Shown here piece by piece: positions 1 to 5,018 of a stretch of 5,018 nt of DNA. The DNA is from Chitinophagales bacterium (lineage in GTDB: Bacteria > Bacteroidota > Bacteroidia > Chitinophagales > UBA8649): positions 1-5,018 of the forward strand of contig JADHRO010000151.1 of assembly GCA_016777395.1 (NCBI GenBank), read 5' to 3'. The notes below the pieces were generated by a model. That model was not told the DNA's origin, did no database searches, and saw nothing but the letters and a program-made list of their open reading frames with translations. The position numbers and the translations under genes are program-made. The first letter of the stretch is position 1. The number at the start of each line of letters is the position of its first letter.

Positions 1-149
1 TACCCCAACAAACATTGGGCAGCTCTGCCTTATCAGTGGTTGGTGAAGGCAATTATTTTAATACTGGTGGATTTGAACAATTACAGTTTGATGTTCAATT
101 AAATGAATTTGGTCAAGCGAACTATTGCACTTATACATTTTCTAAATGA
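1..149 (+). CDS. C-terminal end of an unrecognised protein (partial)
   Basis: The frame beginning at base 3 is open from the window edge to TGA at 147-149 and encodes the last 48 residues of a protein whose start lies outside the window. The tail is rich in Gly, Asn, Gln, Phe and Tyr (for example GEGNYFNTGG) and ends YCTYTFSK, with alternating polar and aromatic residues that suggest beta structure, as in many exported Bacteroidota proteins. That localisation is only a guess. Its stop overlaps the next start by four bases (ATGA, 146-149), which supports a real coding frame and the same transcript. I do not recognise the family and assign no function. Confidence 0.7.
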   Translation, partial: PQQTLGSSALSVVGEGNYFNTGGFEQLQFDVQLNEFGQANYCTYTFSK

Positions 150-508
150 ACATTGAAGAATTTAGAGCGTACTGCCTAAGTAAGAAGGGAGTTATCGAAA
201 GTTTCCCCTTTGACCAATCTACTTTAGTTTTTAAAGTAATGGATAAAATGTTTGCTCTTACAGGTTTGGAGAATATTGAGCGAACTGCTAACCTTAAATG
301 TGATCCTTATTATGCGGAAGAGCTAAGAGCAAGCTACGGAAGCGTTAAGCCTGGGTTTCATATGAATAAAAAACATTGGAATACCATCCAGTTAGAAAGT
401 AGCGAATTGCATAAAAATCTCGTAAAAGAGTTAATCGATCACTCGTATGATTTGGTCGTGGCGAAATTGCCAAAAAAGAGAAAAGAAGACTTAACTAGTT
501 TTAAATAA
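146..508 (+). CDS. YjbR/MmcQ-fold (CyaY-like) protein
   Basis: This 120-residue protein matches the MmcQ/YjbR family (PF04237) along its whole length, which is the usual family size. Visible signatures are the N-terminal F20-P-F-D segment followed by L-V-F-K-V, the central NLKCDP motif (residues 49-54), PGFHMNKKHWNT at 69-80 (family form PG-Y/F-HMNKKHWN), and SYDLVV at 100-105. The fold resembles CyaY/frataxin and members are often called DNA-binding, but the biochemical role is not settled, so no reaction is assigned. The protein is cytoplasmic, with no signal peptide or membrane segment. The ATG overlaps the upstream stop as ATGA and the next gene starts one base after its TAA, so translation is probably coupled. 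No ribosome binding site is apparent, as is usual in Bacteroidota. Confidence 0.93.
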   Translation: MNIEEFRAYCLSKKGVIESFPFDQSTLVFKVMDKMFALTGLENIERTANLKCDPYYAEELRASYGSVKPGFHMNKKHWNTIQLESSELHKNLVKELIDHSYDLVVAKLPKKRKEDLTSFK

Positions 509-509
509 T

Positions 510-824
510 ATGGACATTTTTATTCTTATTTATCTTGCCGTTAAAATATATAATCGGGCAAAAGAACATCAAGAGAAACCTTGGTTTTGGGTTTTTCGTT
601 TAGTGACTTTGTTTGTTTGCTCCGAACTTTTAATTGGAATTATCGTTTTGAATTATTTCGGTTTAGAAAAAATTATTTATGCGGTAATCCCTTCTTTAGG
701 TCTTGCCTCCCTAAGCGCATACTATGTTTTTCAGCAATTACGTAAAACTATTGCCCATAAGGAAGATGAACTCGAGAATGAAAATCGAGAAAGTAAACGG
801 CCCAACCTAGATCACTTCCGGTAA
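510..824 (+). CDS. Small membrane protein of unknown function
   Basis: This protein has 104 residues and I do not recognise its family. Two clear hydrophobic spans lie at about residues 28-50 (FWVFRLVTLFVCSELLIGII and following) and 54-75 (IIYAVIPSLGLASLSAYYVF). A shorter hydrophobic N-terminus (about 2-13) may add a third, partial span. A charged loop (RAKEHQEKP) separates it from the first clear span. The last 30 residues are highly charged (KEDELENENRESKR) and presumably cytoplasmic or helical. The gene is joined to its neighbours by a 1-nt gap upstream and a TAATG overlap downstream, so it is a genuine operon member rather than a chance frame. Its position between a YjbR protein and an FAD oxidoreductase says little about function. 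Confidence 0.8.
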   Translation: MDIFILIYLAVKIYNRAKEHQEKPWFWVFRLVTLFVCSELLIGIIVLNYFGLEKIIYAVIPSLGLASLSAYYVFQQLRKTIAHKEDELENENRESKRPNLDHFR

Positions 825-1873
825 TGGATCAAGCAGATTATTTAATTGTTGGGCAAGGATTAGTTGGAAGTATTCTCGCCTATAAGCTTAGTCAACAGAA
901 CAAACGTGTAGTAATTATTGATAAGGGTTCTGGGAATACTGCGTCACGACAAGCATCGGGACTAATTAATCCGATAACTGGTCGACGATTTGTGAAAACT
1001 TGGATGATCGAAGAACTCCTACCAGAGGCCCGGTCATTTTATAAAGCGCTCAGCATTAGATTTAATCATTCATTGTACAAAGAAACTAGTCTTTTAAAAA
1101 TTCTTCACACCAATGAACAGGTAAATGATTTTCACATTCGAAGGGCATCTGAAGCATATGCCAAATATCTTTTTGAGTATCCCGATGAAACTCCAGCACC
1201 TATTCAAGGTGGTTTTGGTCAAGCTAAAATAGAACCTCTACTTCAAATAGATATTAAGTTGATGATGGATGATTTCTACGCTTACCTCAAAGAGAATATA
1301 AACCTCCAAGAAAGTGAATTTGAGCATCTCGCTCTAAAGGAATTTGAGGACGGGTATAAGTACCATAAAATCACTGCAAAAAAAGTGGTCTTTGCAGAAG
1401 GCTATAAAATGCGCTTCAACCCTTACTTCAATTCTTTACCCATTCAATTTTCAAAGGGAGAGGCCTTGATAATTGAATGTCCAAATTTGAATCTTGACTG
1501 CGTTTTAAACAGTAAGATAAATATTAACCCACTCGGAGAAGATCGATATTGTATTGGGTCGACATATGATTGGAATGATATGGTTCAAAAACCGACTCTA
1601 GAGAAAAAGAAATATTTATTGGATGCATTAGCAGCAGCCATAGATGCTCCATTTAAGGTAGTAGAGCATAAAGTAGGTATCAGACCCACTATCGTAGATA
1701 GAAAGCCAATACTAGGTGAACACCCCACACATAAGAACATGTATGTTTTAAATGGCATGGGTACAAAAGGCTTATCTTTAGCACCATATTTTGCTGACCA
1801 CCTCATCGCGCACATGGAAAATGGTACGCCATTACTCGATGAAGTAAATATTGAAAGGTTTTATGAAGCTTGA
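824..1873 (+). CDS. FAD-dependent oxidoreductase, DAO (D-amino acid oxidase/MnmC-oxidase) type
   Basis: This 349-residue single-domain flavoprotein belongs to the DAO superfamily (PF01266). The N-terminus carries the FAD dinucleotide-binding fold: G10-x-G12-x-x-G15 in IVGQGLVGS, with acidic D33 closing the second strand (VVIIDKG). S41-R-Q-A-S-G-L-I-N-P-I-T-G-R-R55 is a conserved-looking flavin/substrate loop. The C-terminus has the typical second flavin-contact block, GIRPTIVDRKPILG (275-288), then MYVLNGMGTKGLSLAPYF (296-313). Such enzymes oxidise C-N bonds of amines or amino acids. The layout resembles the oxidase half of the tRNA-modifying enzyme MnmC, but the methyltransferase half is absent and the substrate cannot be read from sequence. 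It starts within TAATG, overlapping the previous stop by one base, and runs 11 bases into the pseudouridine synthase gene. The protein is predicted cytosolic. The DAO family assignment is confident; the substrate is unknown. Confidence 0.9.
   Translation: MDQADYLIVGQGLVGSILAYKLSQQNKRVVIIDKGSGNTASRQASGLINPITGRRFVKTWMIEELLPEARSFYKALSIRFNHSLYKETSLLKILHTNEQVNDFHIRRASEAYAKYLFEYPDETPAPIQGGFGQAKIEPLLQIDIKLMMDDFYAYLKENINLQESEFEHLALKEFEDGYKYHKITAKKVVFAEGYKMRFNPYFNSLPIQFSKGEALIIECPNLNLDCVLNSKININPLGEDRYCIGSTYDWNDMVQKPTLEKKKYLLDALAAAIDAPFKVVEHKVGIRPTIVDRKPILGEHPTHKNMYVLNGMGTKGLSLAPYFADHLIAHMENGTPLLDEVNIERFYEA
1854..1858 (+). promoter_or_regulatory. Possible ribosome binding site of the pseudouridine synthase
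   Basis: AAAGG lies four bases before ATG 1863, inside the end of the upstream gene. It is the most Shine-Dalgarno-like stretch before any start in this window and supports ATG 1863 over TTG 1851. The spacing is short, so coupling to the upstream ribosome may matter as much as this site. Confidence 0.35.
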
Positions 1874-2537
1874 CGTATTGTACGAAGACAACCATATTAT
1901 TGCTATAAACAAGCCCAGTGGAGCACTTGCACAAGGAGACAAAACTGGCGACGTGCCCATTGTTGAGGATGTGAAGGCTTACGTAAAGAAAAAGTATAAC
2001 AAGCCAGGAGCAGTATATATCGGACTACCCCATCGCCTAGATAGGCCAACTTCGGGCATTCTTTTGTTTGCTCGTACGAGTAAAGCGCTCGTTCGTTTAA
2101 ATCAAATGTTTCAAGAAAAACAGATTCAAAAAACATATTGGGCAGTGGTAAAAGATCTTCCTAAAAAAAGTGAGGATACTTTAACTCATTACTTGTTAAA
2201 GAACCAAGTAAAAAATAAATCTATTGCTAAAAAAGAAGCCTTTGGAAAAGCGCTGCGCTCAGAGTTAAGCTACAAGCTCATAACGAGCAGTAAACGTTAC
2301 TTCTTATTGGAGGTTCTACCTAAAACAGGCAGACATCATCAAATTAGAGTACAATTGAGTAGCATAGGATGTCCAATCAAAGGAGATACTAAATATGGTT
2401 TCCCCCGAGCGAATGAGGATAAATCGATCCATTTGCATGCGAAAAAAATTCAATTTATTCATCCGGTAAGTAAGGTTGATATTTGTATTGACGCTCCCGT
2501 ACCCAATGATATAGTTTGGCAAGCCTTAAAAAGTTAG
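1863..2537 (+). CDS. RluA-family pseudouridine synthase
   Basis: This enzyme isomerises uridine to pseudouridine in rRNA or tRNA. The catalytic block is HRLDRPTSG at residues 57-65 with the essential aspartate at D60. It is followed by KTYWAVV (about 90-96), GRHHQIRVQL (156-165) and GDTKYG, and by HLHA near residue 191, all in family order. The protein begins directly with the catalytic domain (LYEDNHIIAINKPSG) and has no S4 RNA-binding domain. At 224 residues it is a compact RluA/TruC-like member, and its target uridine cannot be predicted. I chose ATG 1863 over the in-frame TTG at 1851: the protein homology begins right after it, and AAAGG at 1854-1858 lies just upstream. The gene overlaps the FAD oxidoreductase by 11 bases, which implies coupling. 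It is the last gene of the plus-strand run and ends in TAG. Confidence 0.94.
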   Translation: MKLDVLYEDNHIIAINKPSGALAQGDKTGDVPIVEDVKAYVKKKYNKPGAVYIGLPHRLDRPTSGILLFARTSKALVRLNQMFQEKQIQKTYWAVVKDLPKKSEDTLTHYLLKNQVKNKSIAKKEAFGKALRSELSYKLITSSKRYFLLEVLPKTGRHHQIRVQLSSIGCPIKGDTKYGFPRANEDKSIHLHAKKIQFIHPVSKVDICIDAPVPNDIVWQALKS

Positions 2538-2635
2538 TGTATTAGTCGTACGTTTTCGTTAGTAGGAACAACTTAAAGTATTTGCCTTTTTTTGGAAGAA
2601 GTACGAATTGTAGCACATGACTAACTCGAGTAATT
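2538..2635. other. Convergent intergenic region without a clear terminator
   Basis: These 98 bases separate the plus-strand run from the minus-strand run. They contain a seven-T tract (2587-2593) but no GC-rich hairpin in front of it on either strand. A dispersed complementary pair, TCGTAC (2547-2552 region) and GTACGA (about 2601-2606), could fold over a loop of roughly 50 bases, which is too long for a standard intrinsic terminator. I see no gene here. Confidence 0.5.
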
Positions 2636-3283
2636 TTATAAGATTATCCTGCTCATCTCCTCAACCGTATGAGCAAAATGAGTAGGTCTAGCATCTTTTA
2701 AATCTCGTGTTTTACCATAGCCGTAATCAACCGCAATAGAGTCAACATTATGCTGCTGAGCTCCTTTTATGTCATAAATAGTATCTCCTATCATCACGCA
2801 CTCCTCCAGCGATCGTGGATTAAAATCAACAAGTACTTCTCCGATAGTTTTTTCCTTTGGGAACAACTCCCCTTTAAGCTTACTACCATGGATACTATGA
2901 AAGCAACTATCCCATAAGTTTTCTACTAATATGCTATGTGCATATTTGGTGGGCTTTGCAGTAGCTATACCAAGCATTTTATGCTGCTTTTGAAGTGCTT
3001 TAATAATCTCAAAGATCCCTTCATATGGTTTAGATTGCATGTATCCCTTGTCTCCATAATATTCTCTAAGTTTCACAACAGCGTATGCTGTATCATCCTT
3101 AGAAAGTCCAAAATGATTTTGAAAAGAGTCGTGTAAAGGAGGGCCAATAAATGAAGTTAAAACCTCTTCTGAGGGGTGGTCTATTTGCAGCTTATCAAGT
3201 GCGTATTTCACGCTATCGACTATGCCTATCCTGGAATCAAATAGGGTGCCATCAAAATCAAATATTACATAATTGTAAGGCAT
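2636..3283 (-). CDS. HAD-superfamily phosphatase (phosphoglycolate phosphatase-like)
   Basis: This 215-residue HAD subfamily IA (HAD_2-type) hydrolase should remove phosphate from a small metabolite in the cytoplasm. Motif I is D9-F-D11-G-T-L at 9-14, with nucleophile D9 and acid/base D11. A helical cap domain follows at about 16-85. Motif II is T108 in GIATA. The motif III lysine is K143 or K145 in FPKEK. Motif IV is G166-D167-T-I-Y-D171, the metal-binding acids. The pattern matches phosphoglycolate phosphatase-like proteins, but HAD substrates are poorly predicted by sequence. The frame stays open upstream to an ATG at 3337, which would add 18 residues and overlap msrB. I chose ATG 3283 because DFDGT lies nine residues after it and because it leaves a normal 8-nt gap to the msrB stop. 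It is the last gene of the minus-strand operon. Confidence 0.92.
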   Translation of the reverse strand: MPYNYVIFDFDGTLFDSRIGIVDSVKYALDKLQIDHPSEEVLTSFIGPPLHDSFQNHFGLSKDDTAYAVVKLREYYGDKGYMQSKPYEGIFEIIKALQKQHKMLGIATAKPTKYAHSILVENLWDSCFHSIHGSKLKGELFPKEKTIGEVLVDFNPRSLEECVMIGDTIYDIKGAQQHNVDSIAVDYGYGKTRDLKDARPTHFAHTVEEMSRIIL

Positions 3284-3291
3284 TATTTTCT

Positions 3292-3762
3292 TTACTTTTG
3301 TTCTGGCTTGAATAGCAGCGAAGCTGAATTTACACAATAACGAAGTCCCGTAGGTGGGGGCCCATCTTCAAACACATGGCCTAAGTGACCTTTACAAGCT
3401 GAACAGATAATTTCAACACGCTTAATTCCGAGTGAACTATCTTCAACTTCTTCAATAGCTTCCTTATTTATTTGTTCGAAAAAACTAGGCCATCCACTTC
3501 CACTATCAAACTTTGTAGCCGATAAAAACAAATGGCTTTGACAGGCAGCACAGGTATATATCCCATCTGCCTTGTTGTAAAGATACTTTCCAGTGAAAGG
3601 TTTCTCTGTGGCTCCTCCGCACATCACCTTTTTCTGAAAATCGCTTAAATCATTAAAAACAGTCGTTTCTTGCTGTTCAAGCATATAAGCATTGGTGCCC
3701 CTGTCTTGACTAAAACCCAAGGAGAGCATACATAAGCTAAAAATAAAAAAGAGAGGTTTCAT
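3292..3762 (-). CDS. msrB: Exported peptide-methionine (R)-S-oxide reductase
   Basis: MsrB reduces the R epimer of methionine sulfoxide in proteins. The family signatures are complete: TEKPFTGKY (52-60), zinc cysteine pairs C71-x-x-C74 and C120-x-x-C123, GSGWPSF (88-94), GHLGHVFEDGPPPTG (125-139) and the catalytic cysteine C143 in RYCVNSASL. The N-terminus has a signal peptide: Lys2, a hydrophobic core to about residue 17, and probable cleavage after GFS (residue 18). There is no lipobox, so the protein is likely periplasmic. Unusually, the recycling cysteine normally found in SGCGWPSF is a serine (S89). An extra cysteine, C48, sits just before the TEKPFTG motif and may replace it. There are 46 bases to the upstream hydroxylase gene and 8 to the downstream HAD gene, consistent with one operon. 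Electron donors for a periplasmic form would be thioredoxin-like or membrane-linked partners not seen here. Confidence 0.95.
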   Translation of the reverse strand: MKPLFFIFSLCMLSLGFSQDRGTNAYMLEQQETTVFNDLSDFQKKVMCGGATEKPFTGKYLYNKADGIYTCAACQSHLFLSATKFDSGSGWPSFFEQINKEAIEEVEDSSLGIKRVEIICSACKGHLGHVFEDGPPPTGLRYCVNSASLLFKPEQK

Positions 3763-3778
3763 ATAAAATAGAAACAGA

Positions 3779-3802
3779 ATAGTTTGAGGAATAGTTTGAG
3801 GA
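3779..3802. repeat. Perfect tandem duplication of a 12-bp unit
   Basis: ATAGTTTGAGGA occurs twice back to back at 3779-3790 and 3791-3802. On the transcribed strand it reads TCCTCAAACTAT twice. It fills about half of the 46-bp spacer between the fatty acid hydroxylase stop and the msrB start. It is probably a slippage duplication. No hairpin or promoter motif is evident in it. Confidence 0.9.
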
Positions 3803-3808
3803 CCTTAG

Positions 3809-4444
3809 TTAATCTTCCTTAAAATCAGTATCAAAAAATCTATCCCAAACTTTTGAAGTAAAACCAAAACCTTCCTCAGGGTTTTTGTAATGGTGCTTCA
3901 TGTGATGATCTTTTACCATTTTCAAGTATCTGCCTGTCATGGGCACATGATGGGATGCATAATGCATCATATCATAAATCAAATAAGCAGCTACAAAACC
4001 TGCGAAGTAGGCATAATGAAACTGTAGTATACCTAGTGGTTTCATTACCCAAAAAAACATCCAGTAGAAAATCACGGCCAATGGAATACTCACCGGAGGT
4101 GGCATAACCAATCGAAGCGAATCTTGGGGATAGTCATGGTGAATACCATGAAAAGTATAATGAATTTTTTTTGCCCAATCAGATGTTGGATGAGCATGAA
4201 AGATATATCGATGAATGAGGTATTCCATCAGCGTCCAAACAGCTGCTCCAATCAATACGGAAGCCGCAAACTGTGGTACAGATATTCCTGTCTCCTCAAA
4301 GGACAAATAGGAATAATAAGTTATTATTGGAATAAAAATGATTAGTGGAACATAAAAAGGAACCCTCGAGAAAAAATCCAAAAAGGCATTTTCAAACATT
4401 TTAGGAGATTCATCTTTGGTACTTACAAATAATTTATTCGCCAT
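3809..4444 (-). CDS. Fatty acid hydroxylase superfamily membrane protein (FA2H/Scs7-like)
   Basis: This 211-residue di-metal membrane hydroxylase belongs to the sterol desaturase/fatty acid hydroxylase superfamily (PF04116). The full histidine set is present: H78-x4-H83 (HRYIFH), H99-x2-H102-H103 (HGIHH), H161-x3-H165 (HYASH) and H181-x2-H184-H185 (HMKHH). Spacing and flanking residues (EYLIHRYIFH, RLVMPPP, YDMMHY, then GFGFTSKVWD) closely resemble eukaryotic fatty acid 2-hydroxylase FA2H/Scs7 rather than sterol desaturases or the carotene hydroxylase CrtZ. Hydrophobic spans lie at about 29-48, 56-74, 118-138 and 144-160. The eukaryotic N-terminal cytochrome b5 domain is absent, so electrons must come from another protein. 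A 2-hydroxylase acting on acyl chains of sphingolipid-type or other membrane lipids is the best guess; the substrate is inferred. It is the first gene of the probable operon with msrB and the HAD gene, and starts at ATG 4444. Confidence 0.92.
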   Translation of the reverse strand: MANKLFVSTKDESPKMFENAFLDFFSRVPFYVPLIIFIPIITYYSYLSFEETGISVPQFAASVLIGAAVWTLMEYLIHRYIFHAHPTSDWAKKIHYTFHGIHHDYPQDSLRLVMPPPVSIPLAVIFYWMFFWVMKPLGILQFHYAYFAGFVAAYLIYDMMHYASHHVPMTGRYLKMVKDHHMKHHYKNPEEGFGFTSKVWDRFFDTDFKED

Positions 4445-4461
4445 AACTTAGTTTTACCTGT

Positions 4462-4469
4462 CAAAATTA
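4462..4469 (-). promoter_or_regulatory. Candidate Bacteroidota -7 promoter element for the hydroxylase operon
   Basis: On the minus strand the sequence reads TAATTTTG, a full match to the Bacteroidota -7 consensus TAnnTTTG, ending 17 bases before the hydroxylase ATG. No TTG lies at the expected 17-23-base spacing upstream; the nearest is 12 bases away. The position, after the arsR terminator and before the gene, is right for a promoter. Confidence 0.4.
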
Positions 4470-4513
4470 CACAATAAATTCCAATACTCAGAAAAGATAA
4501 GTATCAAGATTCT

Positions 4514-4533
4514 TTCATTAAATTTTTAATGAA
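4514..4533. promoter_or_regulatory. Perfect AT-rich palindrome, possible operator
   Basis: TTCATTAAA and TTTAATGAA form perfect 9-bp inverted arms around a TT spacer. The site lies 69 bases upstream of the hydroxylase start and 48 bases after the arsR stop. It is not followed by a T tract and is too AT-rich to be a likely terminator. Its size and symmetry suit a dimeric winged-helix protein such as the adjacent ArsR-type regulator. That pairing is inference, and AT-rich DNA gives such palindromes by chance more often than balanced DNA does. Confidence 0.4.
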
Positions 4534-4549
4534 TAAAAAAAATAGGCAT

Positions 4550-4575
4550 AAAAAAGCTCCAATAAATTGGAGCTT
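4550..4575 (-). terminator. Intrinsic terminator of the arsR-type gene
   Basis: On the minus strand AAGCTCCAA and TTGGAGCTT form a perfect 9-bp stem around a four-base loop (plus-strand coordinates 4554-4575). The second arm runs straight into six consecutive T residues (4555 down to 4550). It begins six bases after the arsR stop. The plus strand has no T tract after the stem, so it acts on the minus strand only. It separates arsR from the hydroxylase operon. Confidence 0.9.
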
Positions 4576-4581
4576 CAATTC

Positions 4582-4923
4582 TTAAGCTAATTTTTCAATA
4601 AGTTCAGCAGAATTCTTGAATCTGCCTTTATTTAGTGTGTAGTGGATAAATTTTCCATCTCTTCGAGTATCTACAAACCCAGCATTCCTTAAAATAGCCA
4701 GATGTTGAGAGGCTACTGATTGTTCTGTTCTAAGGTGAACATAAATATCGGTCACCACCATTTCTCCATTCTTTTCTAGTAAGTCAATAACCTTTTTTCG
4801 AAGCGGATGATTTATTGCTCTTACTGCTAAGGCTGCATTTTGTAAAATTCCACCTTTTATGATAATGTCTTCTTTTCCATCTTTGATGGTAATGTCCGCT
4901 ATTTTTTTTGTACTGAATCCCAT
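4582..4923 (-). CDS. ArsR/SmtB-type winged-helix transcriptional regulator
   Basis: This 113-residue winged-helix regulator should bind DNA as a dimer. The core NHPLRKKVIDLL (38-49) is the typical ArsR opening helix. It is followed by the helix-turn-helix VVTDIYVHL...EQSVASQHLAILRNAGFV (about 56-84), with the recognition helix around S69-L79, and a beta wing RRDGKFIHYTLN (87-98). The protein has no cysteine, so it lacks the ELCVCDL-type metal site, and the C-terminal helix lacks the His/Asp pattern of the SmtB alpha-5 site. It is therefore probably not a classical metal sensor and could respond to another signal. The 25-residue N-terminal extension is charged and alternates with Ile. The gene starts at ATG 4923 without a ribosome binding site and ends at its own terminator, so it is not obviously cotranscribed with the hydroxylase. 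Targets are unknown; autoregulation is common in the family. Confidence 0.93.
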   Translation of the reverse strand: MGFSTKKIADITIKDGKEDIIIKGGILQNAALAVRAINHPLRKKVIDLLEKNGEMVVTDIYVHLRTEQSVASQHLAILRNAGFVDTRRDGKFIHYTLNKGRFKNSAELIEKLA

Positions 4924-4959
4924 TTGTATATTTAGTTTAATAATTTTTTAACAATTAAT

Positions 4960-5018
4960 TTATTGAAAAGGTTTCAAATATTTTGGTTCCGTGTAAACGA
5001 GGTCATCAAAATTCTTTT
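4960..5018 (-). CDS. Possible C-terminal end of an upstream gene (partial)
   Basis: On the minus strand one frame is open from the window edge to TAA at 4962-4960. It encodes about 18 residues ending DDLVYTEPKYLKPFQ, which looks like a plausible protein tail. It would end 36 bases before the ArsR-type start, an operon-like distance. A second frame is also open for 14 codons to TGA at 4976-4974, but its translation looks less protein-like. The stretch is too short to be certain or to name a family. Confidence 0.4.
   Translation of the reverse strand, partial: KNFDDLVYTEPKYLKPFQ

Noticed and set aside
1585..1815. Open frame on the minus strand inside the FAD oxidoreductase gene
   Set aside because: It lies wholly within a well-supported gene on the other strand and its translation resembles no protein family. 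The same holds for the other opposite-strand frames at 1903-2136, 2316-2522, 2936-3136 and 4124-4345.
1851..1862. TTG start giving four extra residues on the pseudouridine synthase
   Set aside because: Family similarity begins after ATG 1863, and an AAAGG precedes that ATG. A TTG start would deepen the overlap without adding recognisable sequence.
2538..2635. Bidirectional terminator between the convergent runs
   Set aside because: The T7 tract has no stable hairpin before it, and the complementary segments are about 50 bases apart and interrupted.
3284..3337. Upstream ATG extending the HAD phosphatase by 18 residues into msrB
   Set aside because: HAD proteins usually place DFDGT within the first 10-12 residues. 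ATG 3283 fits this and gives a normal 8-nt gap; the extension is just the msrB region read in another frame.
4963..4977. TTGAAA-AGG-TTTCAA inverted repeat upstream of the ArsR-type gene as its autoregulatory operator
   Set aside because: The arms are only six bases, the DNA is AT-rich, and the repeat may lie inside the last codons of an upstream gene. It is too weak to call as a feature.
4975..4982. AATATTTG on the minus strand as a -7 element for the ArsR-type gene, with a TTG 23 bases upstream
   Set aside because: It mismatches the TAnnTTTG consensus at the first base, sits far from the start codon and overlaps a possible upstream coding end.

Overview
The window looks like ordinary chromosomal DNA from a member of the Bacteroidota, probably a marine or aquatic Flavobacteriales-type bacterium. 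The evidence is low GC, near absence of Shine-Dalgarno sites, A/T-rich leaders, a TAnnTTTG-type -7 motif, and a combination of protein families common in that phylum. The family assignments are firm; the exact genus cannot be read from this sequence.

Left half, plus strand: a tightly packed run of five genes. It holds the tail of an unrecognised gene (1-149), a YjbR/MmcQ-fold protein (146-508), a small membrane protein (510-824), an FAD-dependent amine/amino-acid oxidase-type dehydrogenase (824-1873) and an RluA-type pseudouridine synthase (1863-2537). All junctions are overlaps or a 1-nt gap, so the run is almost certainly one transcript with coupled translation. The pseudouridine synthase modifies RNA. 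The FAD enzyme resembles the oxidase half of MnmC in general layout, so a shared RNA-modification theme is possible but unproven.

Middle: a 98-bp convergent intergenic region (2538-2635) in which I see no convincing terminator.

Right half, minus strand: read in the direction of transcription, the order is a possible partial gene at the edge (4960-5018), a cysteine-free ArsR-type repressor (4582-4923) followed by a clear intrinsic terminator (4550-4575), then an FA2H/Scs7-like fatty acid hydroxylase (3809-4444), an exported MsrB methionine sulfoxide reductase (3292-3762) and a HAD phosphatase (2636-3283). The last three probably form one operon, with its promoter in the 137-bp gap 4445-4581. 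That gap holds the terminator, a perfect AT-rich palindrome and a candidate -7 element. The hydroxylase acts on membrane lipid acyl chains and MsrB repairs oxidised proteins outside the cytoplasm. Apart from envelope location they have no obvious biochemical link.

No stretch over 300 bases lacks a gene. I find no mobile element, CRISPR array, tRNA or rRNA, and no sign of a new defence or other undescribed system. The most useful second looks are the hydroxylase without cytochrome b5, the MsrB with a shifted recycling cysteine, and the operator-like palindrome.
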